A DNA stretch of 64,000 nucleotides, taken from Episyrphus balteatus (lineage: Eukaryota; Arthropoda; Insecta; Diptera; Syrphidae). Both the position numbers and the translations under genes were made by a program. The stretch covers positions 75,724,277 through 75,788,276 of the forward strand of contig NC_079137.1 in assembly GCF_945859705.1 (NCBI RefSeq), given 5' to 3'. The notes beneath the pieces were generated by a model. It searched no databases. It saw only the letters and a program-made list of their open reading frames with translations, and was not told the origin of the DNA. Below, piece by piece: positions 36,201 to 46,733 of the stretch; within the stretch, counting starts at the first letter, position 1; each line of letters opens with the position of its first letter.

Positions 36201-39017
36201 TTAAGAAAACTGTAATGAAATAAAAATTATATAATGATTTGGCATTTCCAGTACTTCCATAGTCTCTTAGGGCAAAACGTTAGTTAACAGAGAAGCCTGA
36301 CAAACTGGAATTAAAAAAAAAAGATCGACAACATTTCTATCCCAATTCTATCATGTCCCAGCAATCATTTCCCTTCAGAACTCAATCATAATTCGTTCAC
36401 ATAAGTGAACAAAACCTTCATTTATGAATTCAGTTCAGTAGCGTGGCAACACATTCGAATCATTTTTATGGTTCATAAATGATCAGGGATTTCTCCACTT
36501 AAGTGAACGTAAATAGAAAATTCACTGAATGTGAATAAATGTGAACGCATCCAAGATGTACCTTCCTTTTTTGAGGTTTTACATGTGCGCATTCACATTA
36601 TGTGAAGGAAAATTGATTCTTTGTTCATACATTCATATTTGATCCAGAAAAGTGAATGTTTTTCTAATGAATATTCTTCACATAAACTGGACGTTTAGTG
36701 AACATTCACAAAAATGTTTGCTGGGTTACAGCAAGTTGCATTTGCTCATATTTTGTTTAAAAAATGTGTTTTATTAATTTCCTCTTAAAGAAAGATACCT
36801 GCGTAAGACATGAAGGCGTGCTGCCTCCAGTCGTGTAATACAAGTGCCCTAGGATTCGCTATCGCTTGTTTTTTGTTTGTCCAGTCGCTCCATGCAGTTT
36901 ATACGTGTTTTAAATTTTGGATTAAATCCACATCTCAATAAGGCTCTTGAAGTTCATTATTCTATCATTGAAATTCATCATTCTATCATTGAAGTTCATT
37001 ATTCGAAATATTCGTCGAAGATATTTTCTTTCAAAAAAAAAAAAAAAAAATTATTCGAATCGCCTTTTTAAGGCAGAACTACATATGTTGCCTTCATTGA
37101 AAACTGCTAAAACGCCTTATTTATTATATAAAACCACCCTACAAAAACTTAATTTCATACAAAGCTATTTGAATTTGTCACAATTTTTGTCGATTTCTGA
37201 AAAATTTGCTTAGATGGGAATACGGCCTTTTATTTCAGTTGCACATTACACTACGTACTACGAGGTTGTTAATATAACAAAAGACATCTTATCAGTTTTT
37301 ACTGGAATCAGGAGTTCATCCATAGCCATGATAAGAAGTTTCTAATCATATGTATGTCCAAGCGGCTTTGAAGTCGATGGTCTTTTGCAAGATTCGCTTA
37401 AGCTTAAAGATCTGAAGTCTATGTATAGTATATACATATGAGTGTAGCTACTCATAAGACAGATTGGAGGAATGATATGGTGGTTTAAGACGTTTACACA
37501 GTATGCTGTATGGGAATATATAAGTGTCCCCTAGAATCAAAAACAATCTATTCCATTTTTTGCGAAAAATGAGTTAGAAACGCAGTTTATCTCAATTTTT
37601 CAACCTCTTTCTTTGAGTGTGGTTGAACACTTTCAAAGCCAACTTGTTCCAGAGTTATACATTATAAAAATATTATGGTTTGCATCAAAACGAATGTATT
37701 CCATATTCTTTGAGAATCAAAACAACACTATTCCTGATATAAAGCAAAATAATTTTATTGCTTAGTTTCAAAACTAAACTATTCCTATGCATGACTTTTA
37801 AAACAACTCTATTCTAAAATGAATTGTTAAATACTTTTGGAACTCGTTGGGTGACAAAGAAAAGCATAGTCAGTTTAAAATCAAAAATACATGTTTAATT
37901 CGATTCAGAAGTTGTTTTTTTAATAAAACGGGGCAAAGTGCTTAGGAACGTTTTTTTTTTTCAAATAACTCAATAAAAGAAAAAGTGGAATAGATTGTTT
38001 TTGAATTTAGGGGACACTATTGTTCTTACTCCTCTTTTTTACATGATTCCCCTAAGCACTAAGCAGTTGACAGAAATTTATATTGAATACTTCTTCTTTT
38101 CTCTACTTTTTCAGTTACTAGCATACATTCAATTTTTCTAAGAGCTTACGTTCTGGTTTAAGATTCTGCAGCGCGATCTTATTTTTTCATGATCACTTCG
38201 AGTGAGAATTTTCAATATTTTTGAAGTAGGAAACTGTAAACTTTTCTTCATTTCTTCTGGCTCGATATCCTTCCTATCCTTCCTTTACTACTGTTATTAA
38301 ATAGTGCTGCATCTTCATATGTCTTCTTTTTCGCTGTACTTGTCCACCAAAGTTGTATTCTTTCAGACTTGAGCACTAAAATCCCCGAGCTCAATTTTTA
38401 CATCGTACTCTAAACAGAATCTTCCGTAATAGAGCATTGAGCCTCGTCGGTTGGTGTAAACCTTGTATACATTTAAAACTTATTCTCTGGAAAGTTGCAT
38501 CGATGTGGATCGACGCATATTGATTTTTTTTTGGTAGCTTATCTCGAGTGTTATTTTCTTTTTAATATCGGATCCTATCCTGTGCAGTTCCTCGACTGCA
38601 TTTATATCTCCTTTTTGGAGTGAGAGAACAGATTTAAGTGTTTGAGTGTTAAGATTCAGGTGTCCGTGTCGTAATTCTTGAGTCGGATAATTGCGAAAAA
38701 TACGAATTAATTTTTCTCGTTATATTTTAAAATTTAGTTTTACCAAATTTGCTTTTTTTGCCAAAAATGTTTCTTTTGTTTGAAATATAATTTGCCCTCA
38801 TTTGTTTGCCCCTTATAAATAAAAAAAAATATAAAAGAAGAAAAAAAAAAAACTAAATAAACATCATTTCTCTTGTTTTTTTCTTTTTTGTGTTTCATTT
38901 AAAGGTCCTATCTATTATGTTCATCCTAAAATTATAGCACATGCACATGGAAAATTAAATAAACCACGTGTTGATGTTGTTGATACATCGTATGATATTA
39001 AAATAAAAATCGTCTAG
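30226..39017 (+). CDS. Pss: phosphatidylserine synthase (PTDSS family), seven exons
   Basis: The enzyme makes phosphatidylserine by base exchange with an existing phospholipid, in ER membranes facing mitochondria. Exons: 30226-30563, 34517-34775, 34848-35300, 35394-35506, 35572-35782, 35844-35937 and 38905-39017. All introns are GT-AG and the phases fit, giving 526 residues. Residues 1-70 are a Ser/Thr-rich cytosolic lead. SLDFFYKPHTITLFA then opens the family domain. Further conserved family words are SVLAFPNGPFTRPHPAVWR, YWLDPKL, WAFKAILVRHMG, LLPNFIECWWDALILD, GKIKRAVLQFTPESW, TELNTFFLKHIF and KRVGTQCWVYG, between about nine hydrophobic segments. The start Met follows AATC with A at -3. 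Intron 1 (3.95 kb) and intron 6 (2.97 kb) carry transposable elements. The C-terminus KIKIV fits a KxKxx ER-retrieval signal. An alternative last exon exists (39448-39485). Confidence 0.96.
32750..32950. mobile_element. 201-bp MITE with TTAA target duplication, in Pss intron 1
   Basis: The arms share CGGGGCAGTGGTATGAAAAT and its inverse, continuing through a TACCAC word. TTAA lies outside both ends (32746-32749 and 32951-32954), the target known for piggyBac elements. The inner part repeats TTAATACCAC and its inverse. No coding capacity. Confidence 0.8.
36358..36725. mobile_element. about 370-bp TIR element in Pss intron 6
   Basis: The ends are CCCAGCAATCATTT and the inverse of CCCAGCAAACATTT. 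The interior is filled with words such as AAGTGAAC, GTGAATG and TTCACATAA in both orientations. No flanking duplication is clear. Confidence 0.6.
37523..38019. mobile_element. about 500-bp TIR element in Pss intron 6
   Basis: The left arm contains AGTGTCCCCTAGAATCAAAA and then ACAATCTATTCCA; the right arm is the inverse with two changes. Internal words AAACAACWCTATTC recur three times in direct orientation. The exact flanking duplication is uncertain. Confidence 0.7.
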
Positions 39018-39447
39018 CAAACAGCAACAAAGTTTTATACCAATTATAAATACATTTTTTTATATTAAAAAGAAAAAAAGCTAAATAACAATAATATTTT
39101 TAACATTAAGAATTAAGAAGTAGATTGTAAATATTAATTAATTTTTTTTCTATTGATTTATGTATATTTTATTTATTCCTCTTCAAAAACCGAAAAATTA
39201 ATACGTAAATTCGATTTTTGTATAGAAAATTTAGTTGAAACAATTTTTTTGGTGCTAAAATTTTATACATATAGGTATACAACGTTTCGGAAAAGTTTCT
39301 TTATTAGAAAAACAAAAATTCTGTGTGAATTCTATATTTTCCGTTTGCATGTGTGTGTTTTCTGTTGTGTTGTATTTTTTATAAAAACTTTATTTTTGCC
39401 AAAATTTTTGATTTTTTTTTTCAATCTTTTTTGTTTATTTTATTTAG

Positions 39448-39485
39448 GAAAACTATCACCAAAGAGCTCACCAAAAAAAGATTGA
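39448..39485 (+). CDS. Pss: alternative last coding exon of Pss
   Basis: A good acceptor (TTTATTTTATTTAG) precedes this stretch. Joined in the same phase as the usual last exon, exon 6 continues as GKLSPKSSPKKD and stops at TGA (39483-39485), giving a 501-residue product. The Ser-Pro/Lys composition and the exact phase match make chance less likely. This tail lacks the KxKxx ending of the 38905-39017 exon. Transcript evidence is not available here. Confidence 0.6.
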
Positions 39486-41369
39486 ATGATATCAAAATAG
39501 TATCCAACAAGAGATGGAAGCAGTTTTATTTTATAAGCATTTATATCATAAAGATATGAAAGAACAAAAACGAAAATTGAAAACATAAACAAAAACCCAT
39601 CAAGAGACATACATTTTGAATGACAAAACAACAATGTAAAAGAGACTATTTAGCATTAAAGTCATTAGAGAATCTAAGAAGACCATTTATATTTTTCGAA
39701 AACAAAGCTTAGCTCGCTCGTACCCACCCGCCACTTTTTTCTTCCAACAATCCCAAGCTCCATTTAATTTTATTCTTATAATTTTTTTTTTAATTAGATT
39801 TACATAGAATTATATTTTTTGTACAGAGCGGGTAGTTCAAAGTAAAAACAAGAAATTGAATATTATATTTTACTTGATAGTTAGGTAAAATACAAAATAA
39901 AAATCAAATTACTATATTTATTTTTAATTGTATAAAAATATGTAATTGAAATCGAGTTATATTGCTTGTATGTATATAACTAAAAAAGAAAAAGAACAAA
40001 ATTAAACATTTATTTTTATTTTCTGCAAAAAAAAAAAAAACAATATCTTTGTACAAAATAATAATTATTTTATTATTATGTAGTTTAGAGGTTTATTTTG
40101 TTTTTTTTTTCAATACATTTTGTTGTATCTTTTTTCTTTTTTAATTTTAATTTTTATGAAATAACATTTAAAATAAGCAATAAGAGTGATTAATTTTAAA
40201 AAAAGAATGCAGCCTATTAAACTTTTTTTTTGAGTTTTGTTTTTATTTTTTTTTTTGTTGATTTTTAATCTAGTAAAAGAGAGAAAAGATATTATTCTAT
40301 ACTATATTTTCTTTTGTTTTTGTAAAGAAAGTAAAATCATTATTATATACATAGATATTAAAAATTTTAGGTACGACAGGACTTTTGGTTTTTGTCGCAA
40401 GAAATATACACAAAAATTATTGTTAAATAAAAATAATTCTGTACAATGAAGTTGTTTTGTTTTATTTGAGACAAAGTTTTGCAAGGGAGTTTGATTTGAT
40501 AAGCTCATCTTGCTCATCAAAGACTATTACAAAAAATTTACGCATGACTGCAGATATTATGTAGAATTGCATGAAATATCCTTGAATATCTTGTTTTAAG
40601 GCCAGAAAGCCATTATATCATTTTTGAGAGTGGAAGAGTTTCTGTTCGAAAACCTTTTCTTCGACCACAAAACAAGGTGAATAGGTTAGAGTATGCCTGA
40701 AGGTGTACAAATTAAAGGGAAGAAAACTTAAGCAGAGTCTTATGGAGCAATGAATCCAAATTCGAGGTATTTGGTACAAAACGGAGATTTTTCGTTCGTC
40801 GAAGCGGTGAACAAAAGATTCTTCCCGAGTGTATGGTTCCGTTGTCAAGTATGACGAGACGATTATAAGCAGACTTTTTGAACCAAAAATCGGTTCAAGG
40901 CATTTTTTCCCCTTTTAGTAAATAGTTTCCTATGTGACTACTTAGGTTTTATACATGTTAGTCTTAAATTTTACATAGAAGATTTTTTGTGTTCTGAAAT
41001 CTTTTTTTTTGGTTATTGTGTTTGGCTTTCATTCTAAAAATCAAGAGTGGACCAAACTTTTCGGCCGTATTCTGCTATTCGATTCACGAGAAAGTCTAAA
41101 AAAAGAAGCGTTTAAATGGGGGTTAAAATTTCTAAAACAGACGGAAACAACGTTTTGCTTTCGAAATTAAGGGTTTTTTCAAAGCCCATGTTGACGTGGT
41201 AAAGGAAGGAAATCTTTCGATTCACGTGAATGGAATATTAGAATACAGGTGTTTGGCCAGCAAAAACGTTTCGGCATTGCATGGGAATTTGTTTTTTATA
41301 CTTTGCGTAATGCATATACTACCTTTAAATGTTTCGGAACACAGTGCCTGCATTATGAAATTAGGGAAG
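39486..41369. other. Pss 3' flank and intergenic DNA
   Basis: AT-rich, with AATAAA words near 39896 and 40425 that could end Pss transcripts. No other gene could be supported. Confidence 0.45.
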
Positions 41370-42090
41370 AAAAAAAGGAGATATCGGTGCGCATTGATTT
41401 TAAACATATGAACAGAGCTGCTTAAAGCGTTCCACATTCTTGTTGTAAGGCTCAAGATAGAATCTCTCTTCTCAACTATACGTCCGACACAAGAAATTTT
41501 AGTAGGGCAGTGTTTAAACGAAGTAAGAGATTTAACCACATCTCCAATCATTTTGAATTATCTTTTTTGTATACCATCCATAATAATATCGGAGTTGAAC
41601 CTTCTCCAGCTAAGTACGGATATATATTTTAAAGATAGTGGCCAGATCAGAAGGGGAAAAGAATTTCTTGCATCGTCTGAGAAAATCTTAACACTTTCCG
41701 TCATTTTTGGCAACATCCAAGATGTATGTACATACCGAGAATCATGAGTTGTTCAGTTTGCCCGATGCAAGTGCTATTCATTGACCAGTGGCAAGAGAGG
41801 TAAGTTAGGCTTAGCCGACAAAAAAAAAGCATTGAGTTTTTGAAGCAATAAATTCCACACGGTTTCTTATTCCTCAAGATTCGAATTTAATGTTCGGATC
41901 ATACATTGGCGTTGGAGATCAGTGTTCTGAAGCGCATGGGTGAGAATCTATTACAAACGAATATAAAAAACTGAGATTTCTGTGGTCAGCGGAACAGTTT
42001 AGAGAAATAATAGTTTTGGAATGAAGAGGGTGGGAGACAAAACGGAGCCCTGGGGCACACGAGCATTTATTCTGTGGGAGGGATATTCGA
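41370..42090 (-). pseudogene. decayed non-LTR retrotransposon, reverse transcriptase to C-terminus (Jockey-like)
   Basis: On the - strand the order of reverse-transcriptase landmarks survives in mixed frames: a VPQGSVLSPTLF word (motif B) near 42060-42025, an RVEFIASKTQ word near 41850, a FLRRCKKFFSPSDLATI word near 41680-41630, and a C-terminal TTRMWNALSSSV, later NAHRYLL, near 41460-41385. This order is that of insect Jockey-group elements. Stops and frameshifts separate all of them, the YxDD motif region is not readable, and large parts are missing. It is a different copy and family from the element at 45121-46733. Confidence 0.75.
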
Positions 42091-42959
42091 CTTTATTCTT
42101 TAAAGAATTAAATAACAACAAAAGTATGTGGGCAAGATTAAATAATTTTAATGAAAACTATAACGTTTTCCAAAACGAACCCTTATGCAAAAGAACTACT
42201 AACTGTCCTTGACAATAACTAAAACTACTTCTTGGCAACATAGTAGATATATGACCATGACCATTACCTCCTTTGACAACGCAATCACTATAGGTATATT
42301 AACTCTGAGGCACATTTTGAATTATGATCAATAAATCCATTTGAAAAGCTAACTATTCTCTGGAATTAACATTCAAATGTAGGTAGTTAGTATAGACATG
42401 TGTGTGGAGTGTGGTGGGTATTCCCTAAAGCCTTTTCTTGATGCGTTGCATATTATTATTATGATTATTTTGTTAACAAAGAGCTGAAATGTTCTAAAAT
42501 GTCCTATAAGCACGCACTCTCGTTACAATAATTAACACTCACGTGAATAACTAATTAGAAATTTCCATTTTATTGAAGCGCAATGCAAGCGGACAAATTT
42601 AATGTATGCAAATACCCTCTCGGGCATGCACACATACGTAAAGTGCTTAATCAAATCAAAGTCATTAAGGAAATAAAAATATATACAAATACAGTAGGTA
42701 CATAGTAAAGTGAATTACCTTGGGTAAGGCTAGGACTGTAATATGAGGGTATGAGTAGTATAAGAATGCTTATAGCATGGTTGAATGGCTTTTATAGTGT
42801 TTAATTTGTTATAAATAGATAATTACTTTCTATTAAGACTAATATAAAATTTAAACGTAATTATATTACATTCTCAAACCTAAGCGTCTATTAATTCATT
42901 ATGATGATATAATATTACTTCAATAATAAATTATTGTGCTCTTTTTTCGCATTTTTTCA
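42091..42959. other. intergenic, no feature seen
   Basis: No gene or repeat could be supported. Confidence 0.45.
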
Positions 42960-43660
42960 GATCATTTTCTTGAGATCTAATAAAAGTGGACTTTTTAAAA
43001 TTGCAATTTAAAATAGAAAATTACTGACGGGAGCTACACATTTTTTCGTAACTAATTTTGTTTTGTATAGCTAAAATTTCTAGAAAAGATAATAATTTGA
43101 ATTCGCAGCTTTTTTTGAAATTGTGACCGTTATATGATGACTGATGAGGTTTCCTCTTATTTTAGCGGAATTTCGAATACCAAGAAAACTGATCGAGCTA
43201 TAAACTCAAAGTGTTAGCGTTTTATCTGAGTCTAGGTTACTTTAAATTTCTGCAAACAAAATTTTAGTTTATCATTTTTTTTTTATTTGGAAGGTTTTTG
43301 AGGTAGGTAACTTAATTTTTTAAAGAAAACCTTGAATATTTTTATAAGCGTTGGAGCTACAAAATTGAGGTTTGCATACAAAAATTTGTTTTCAAAAGCT
43401 ACAATTACTGGCAAAAGAAAAGAATTCAAACCAGAAGTGCTCTTTGAAACTTTAAGTTGAAAAGATAAATAACTAGGTTGTGCTACAATTTAAGACATCA
43501 ACACAATAATGATTTCTCTTTTAGATCGTTAACCCTATTACTATTTTAGCGGAATTTTGAAAAACAAAAAACTGTTGAAAACGAAGTTTATGGAATTGAA
43601 AAGCTCTTAAAGCTACAAAGTATCTCAGCCAAACCTATTATTTTTAATCATTTCAGATTT
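42960..43660. repeat. degenerate long-period repeat
   Basis: The phrase TTTTAGCGGAATTTYGAA followed by a CAARAAACTG word occurs near 43163 and 43544, and GAGCTACAAAWTTT-like words occur near 43030, 43352 and 43718. This suggests at least two diverged units of about 380 bp. Confidence 0.4.
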
Positions 43661-43750
43661 TGGCCGCTAACTTCAGACTTTTTTTTGGCAGAAAATTCAA
43701 TAACTCAAAACCCATGCGAGCTACAAATTTTTGGTCTGCGAATCAAATTA

Positions 43751-44374
43751 CAGTGGGTTGCCAAATTAATAGGGACAAGCGAAATTTTTTTTTGGTTTAC
43801 TTTGCTCAATTTTTTTCGTTTTTTTTTGGTTTACTTTGCTCAATTTTGTTCGTTTTTTTCGAAGTACCTGAAATTTTTTTTGTCTCATTCAGTTATACTT
43901 ATTAAGTAGATATGAAACGACTTAAAAAAAGTAAAAAAATTATAATCTTGGTTAAAAAATAGGGGAGAATAGGACAGAAGCACAAAAAGATGTTCCCATG
44001 GAATTCATGCCCAGAAAATTGCCAGATCGTCAATCCAATACTTAATTTTTTTTATGCAAGATGGGGTACTTGCCAAACCGTTCAAAATATTATGTTATTC
44101 CTCGATAAGAAAAAATAAGTATTGAACCGGTCTGGCAATTTTCCGGGCATGAATTCCATAGGAAAGGTCTTTTTGTGCTTCTGCCCTATTTCCCCTATTT
44201 TTGTTTACCAAAATTATGATTTATTTACTTTTTTTATGTCAATTCATATCTACTTGATTAGTATAACTAAATAAGACAAATAAAAATTCAGGTACCTTGA
44301 CAAAAACGAAAAAAATTGAGCAAAGTAAACCAAAAAAAAAATTTCGTTTGTCCCTATTAATTTGGCAACCCACG
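43751..44374. mobile_element. 624-bp foldback element with TA flanks (Tc1/mariner-like ends)
   Basis: Nearly the whole element is palindromic. The arms start GTGGGTTGCCAAATTAATAG and remain alignable for about 300 bp to a short centre near 44060, including GGCAATTTTC/GAAAATTGCC and AAGCACAAAAAGA on opposite strands. TA flanks both ends (43749-43750 and 44375-44376). The left arm has a duplicated TTTGGTTTACTTTGCTCAAT unit that is single in the right arm. A short frame inside is only the translated T-rich arm. Confidence 0.85.
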
Positions 44375-44607
44375 TAGCATTTAATTAGCTACATTCAATG
44401 AGATTACTTTTTTTGATTCCACCACAAAGTGTAAGCCAAAGTAAGGCAAGTATGTATATACCGTTCTTTTGGTCTTATAAAAATTATTCCAAAAACTCTT
44501 CTGGAGAGTTTCCAAAAAACGGTTCATAGATATAAGGCTGTAAAAGTAACGACAAAATGAGTACCCGCATGTATAAGTTACTTATTTTGGCATCAATAAT
44601 ATCGTAA

Positions 44608-44725
44608 CTCGTATGTTACGTTACTTTCGCACGCTTCGTATGTTCCGTACATTTCGTGTATTTCGTATGTTTCGCATGTTTGGCACTTTCAGTATGTTTC
44701 GTACGTTTACTATGATGACTATGAT
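44608..44725. repeat. cryptic microsatellite, units like CGTATGTTTCG
   Basis: About ten short imperfect units of 9-12 bp (CGTATGTTCCG, CGTATTTCG, CGCATGTTTGG and so on). They create a repetitive frame rich in Met-Phe-Arg-Thr that is not considered a gene. Confidence 0.7.
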
Positions 44726-45120
44726 GAGTAGAAATTTTTTTTTGTTGAGAAAAGCCGAAACAATTTGTATAGTCTACACGCTACATTTTAAGGCCATACA
44801 ATTTAAATTAGTTGCGGCGTTTTCATGTTATAAGAGTTTGAAGGTAGCTATATTTAAAAAAAAAAACTTTGTATATTCTTAAGCAACTGTTTTTGTCGAT
44901 GCAAAAGTAAACTCCGGCTAATTATCTGGAGTTTATAATACAATTTGATTAAAATTTAATATTCTAGTGTTAAAAAAAGACGAGTGATTAATTTTAATTC
45001 TAATCAAGATAAAGTTATATTTTACGTGGCCAGGAATTAGTTGTTTATTTAATACGTTAAATACTAACGTTACAAATTACAAAAAAAATACTTAAAACTA
45101 AACATAAATACAACAAAATT

Positions 45121-46733
45121 TTAACTACTCAGAGCAAAAAATTTACATCTAAAGCTTTCAGATTTACAGTTATCATTTGTAGAACCAATGAGAATAAAGA
45201 ATTTATTAAAAATTTTAATTAACTGATTAAGAGGACTATTCGTGCCGTAGTTTGATCTGCTGAAAATAGTTCGAAGTGGTAAGTTCCTTCTTAAGTTAGT
45301 CTGACTCACATTGAAACATATTCGATGGAGAATTGATGGACATGAAATAGATCCATTTATAACACCTGTTATGAAGCAGAACTGCAAGTACTCTCTGTGA
45401 CCAGAAAGAGATGGCAAGTTTAACAATTGAAGTCTTGAAGTGTATGGAGGCAAAATAACCCTATCTGTCCATGGCAAAAAGCGAAGAGAAAATCTTAAAA
45501 ATTTACGCTGTATACTTTCAATTCTATTTATGTGTATAGAGTAGTATGGCGCCCATATAACGCACCCGTATTCAAGAATTGGTCTGACAAGAGAAACATA
45601 AAGGATTTTAATTACATAAGGATCACGGAAATCACGGGAAAACCTTTACACAAAGCCAAGCATTTTATTAGCTTTCTTTATAATATAATTAAAGTGGTCA
45701 ATAAATGTTAATTTTGAGTCTAATACGATTCCGAGATCAGAAAAACTAGATTCACGATGTAAACGCGTTGAATTTAAACGATAGTCATAATTAATTAAAT
45801 TGCGTTTGCGTGTAAAACTCATTGTCTTACACTTGTCTATATTTAAAATTAAACGATTGTTGTTGCACCATTCCCAAAATGTATTTAGATCATTTTGTAG
45901 TTGTTCACAGTCCGTAATGGAATTAATTTTTGTAAATATTTTTACATCATCAGCATAGATTAATGTCATTGAATGTTTCAATACAGATGGAAGATCATTT
46001 ATAAATAAAATGAACAACAAAGGGCCAAGGTGACTTCCTTGAGGAACACCAGAATTAACTTTAAATTGACAAGAACGGTTTCTTCTAAACATAACACTAT
46101 AATATCTATCTTTAAGGTAAGACGAAATCCACATAACAAAATGATCATTGAGTCCAATTTTATTTAATTTACTCAAAAGAAGAATCTGTGAAGATGCAAT
46201 CTACTTGGGAATGATTTTCGAATGAATCCAAACAAAAAGTAGATAACTGTAATAAATTAGTAACCGTTGATTTTTTCTTCACGAAACCATGTTGATTTTC
46301 ACATATAACTGACGAACAATTAAAAGACATTATTTCACAGACAAGAGACTCGAACAGTTTAGGAATAGCTGAAAGTTTCGCTATAGGACGATAATTTGTT
46401 ATTAAGTTCATAGGGCCTTTTTTATGAACTGGTACTAGATAAGAATATTTCCAAATACTTGGGAATTTACAACATTTTAAAGACTAGTTGAAAAGAATAA
46501 ACAATGGATAAGAAATATAAGACACACATTTTTTTTAACATAAATGATGGTATACCATCTGGACCAGGACTAAAACATTCATCTAGTTTTAAAATATTTT
46601 CACGTATAGCAGCCTCAGAAATAGAAAAATTAATTGAATTAAGATGTGTATATTCTAGTGTGTTAGGAGAGATAAAAGAAGTGCTTGTTGAAGAGAAATC
46701 TTCGAAGGCACTTTTAAAATAATCAGCAAACAT
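45121..46733 (-). pseudogene. non-LTR retrotransposon reverse transcriptase, 5'-truncated, disabled
   Basis: On the - strand a reverse transcriptase of the Jockey/CR1 group is legible almost end to end: SPGPDGIPSFMLKK near 46610, YRPIAKLSAIPKLFESLV near 46395, QHGFVKKKSTVTNL near 46290, SGVPQGSHLGPLLFILFIN near 46050, YADDVKIF (polymerase YxDD) near 45950, and LVRPILEYGCVIWAPYY in the thumb. The endonuclease part is absent. Breaks: a frameshift near 46440-46480, an apparent internal loss near 46172-46180 that removes the residues after the first catalytic Asp of motif A, and an in-frame stop at 45646-45648 between two otherwise continuous segments. The frame ends at a stop at 45121. Confidence 0.93.

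Noticed and set aside
44613..44882. 89-codon frame rich in MFRTFR repeats as a protein
   Set aside because: It is a translated cryptic microsatellite followed by random AT-rich sequence.
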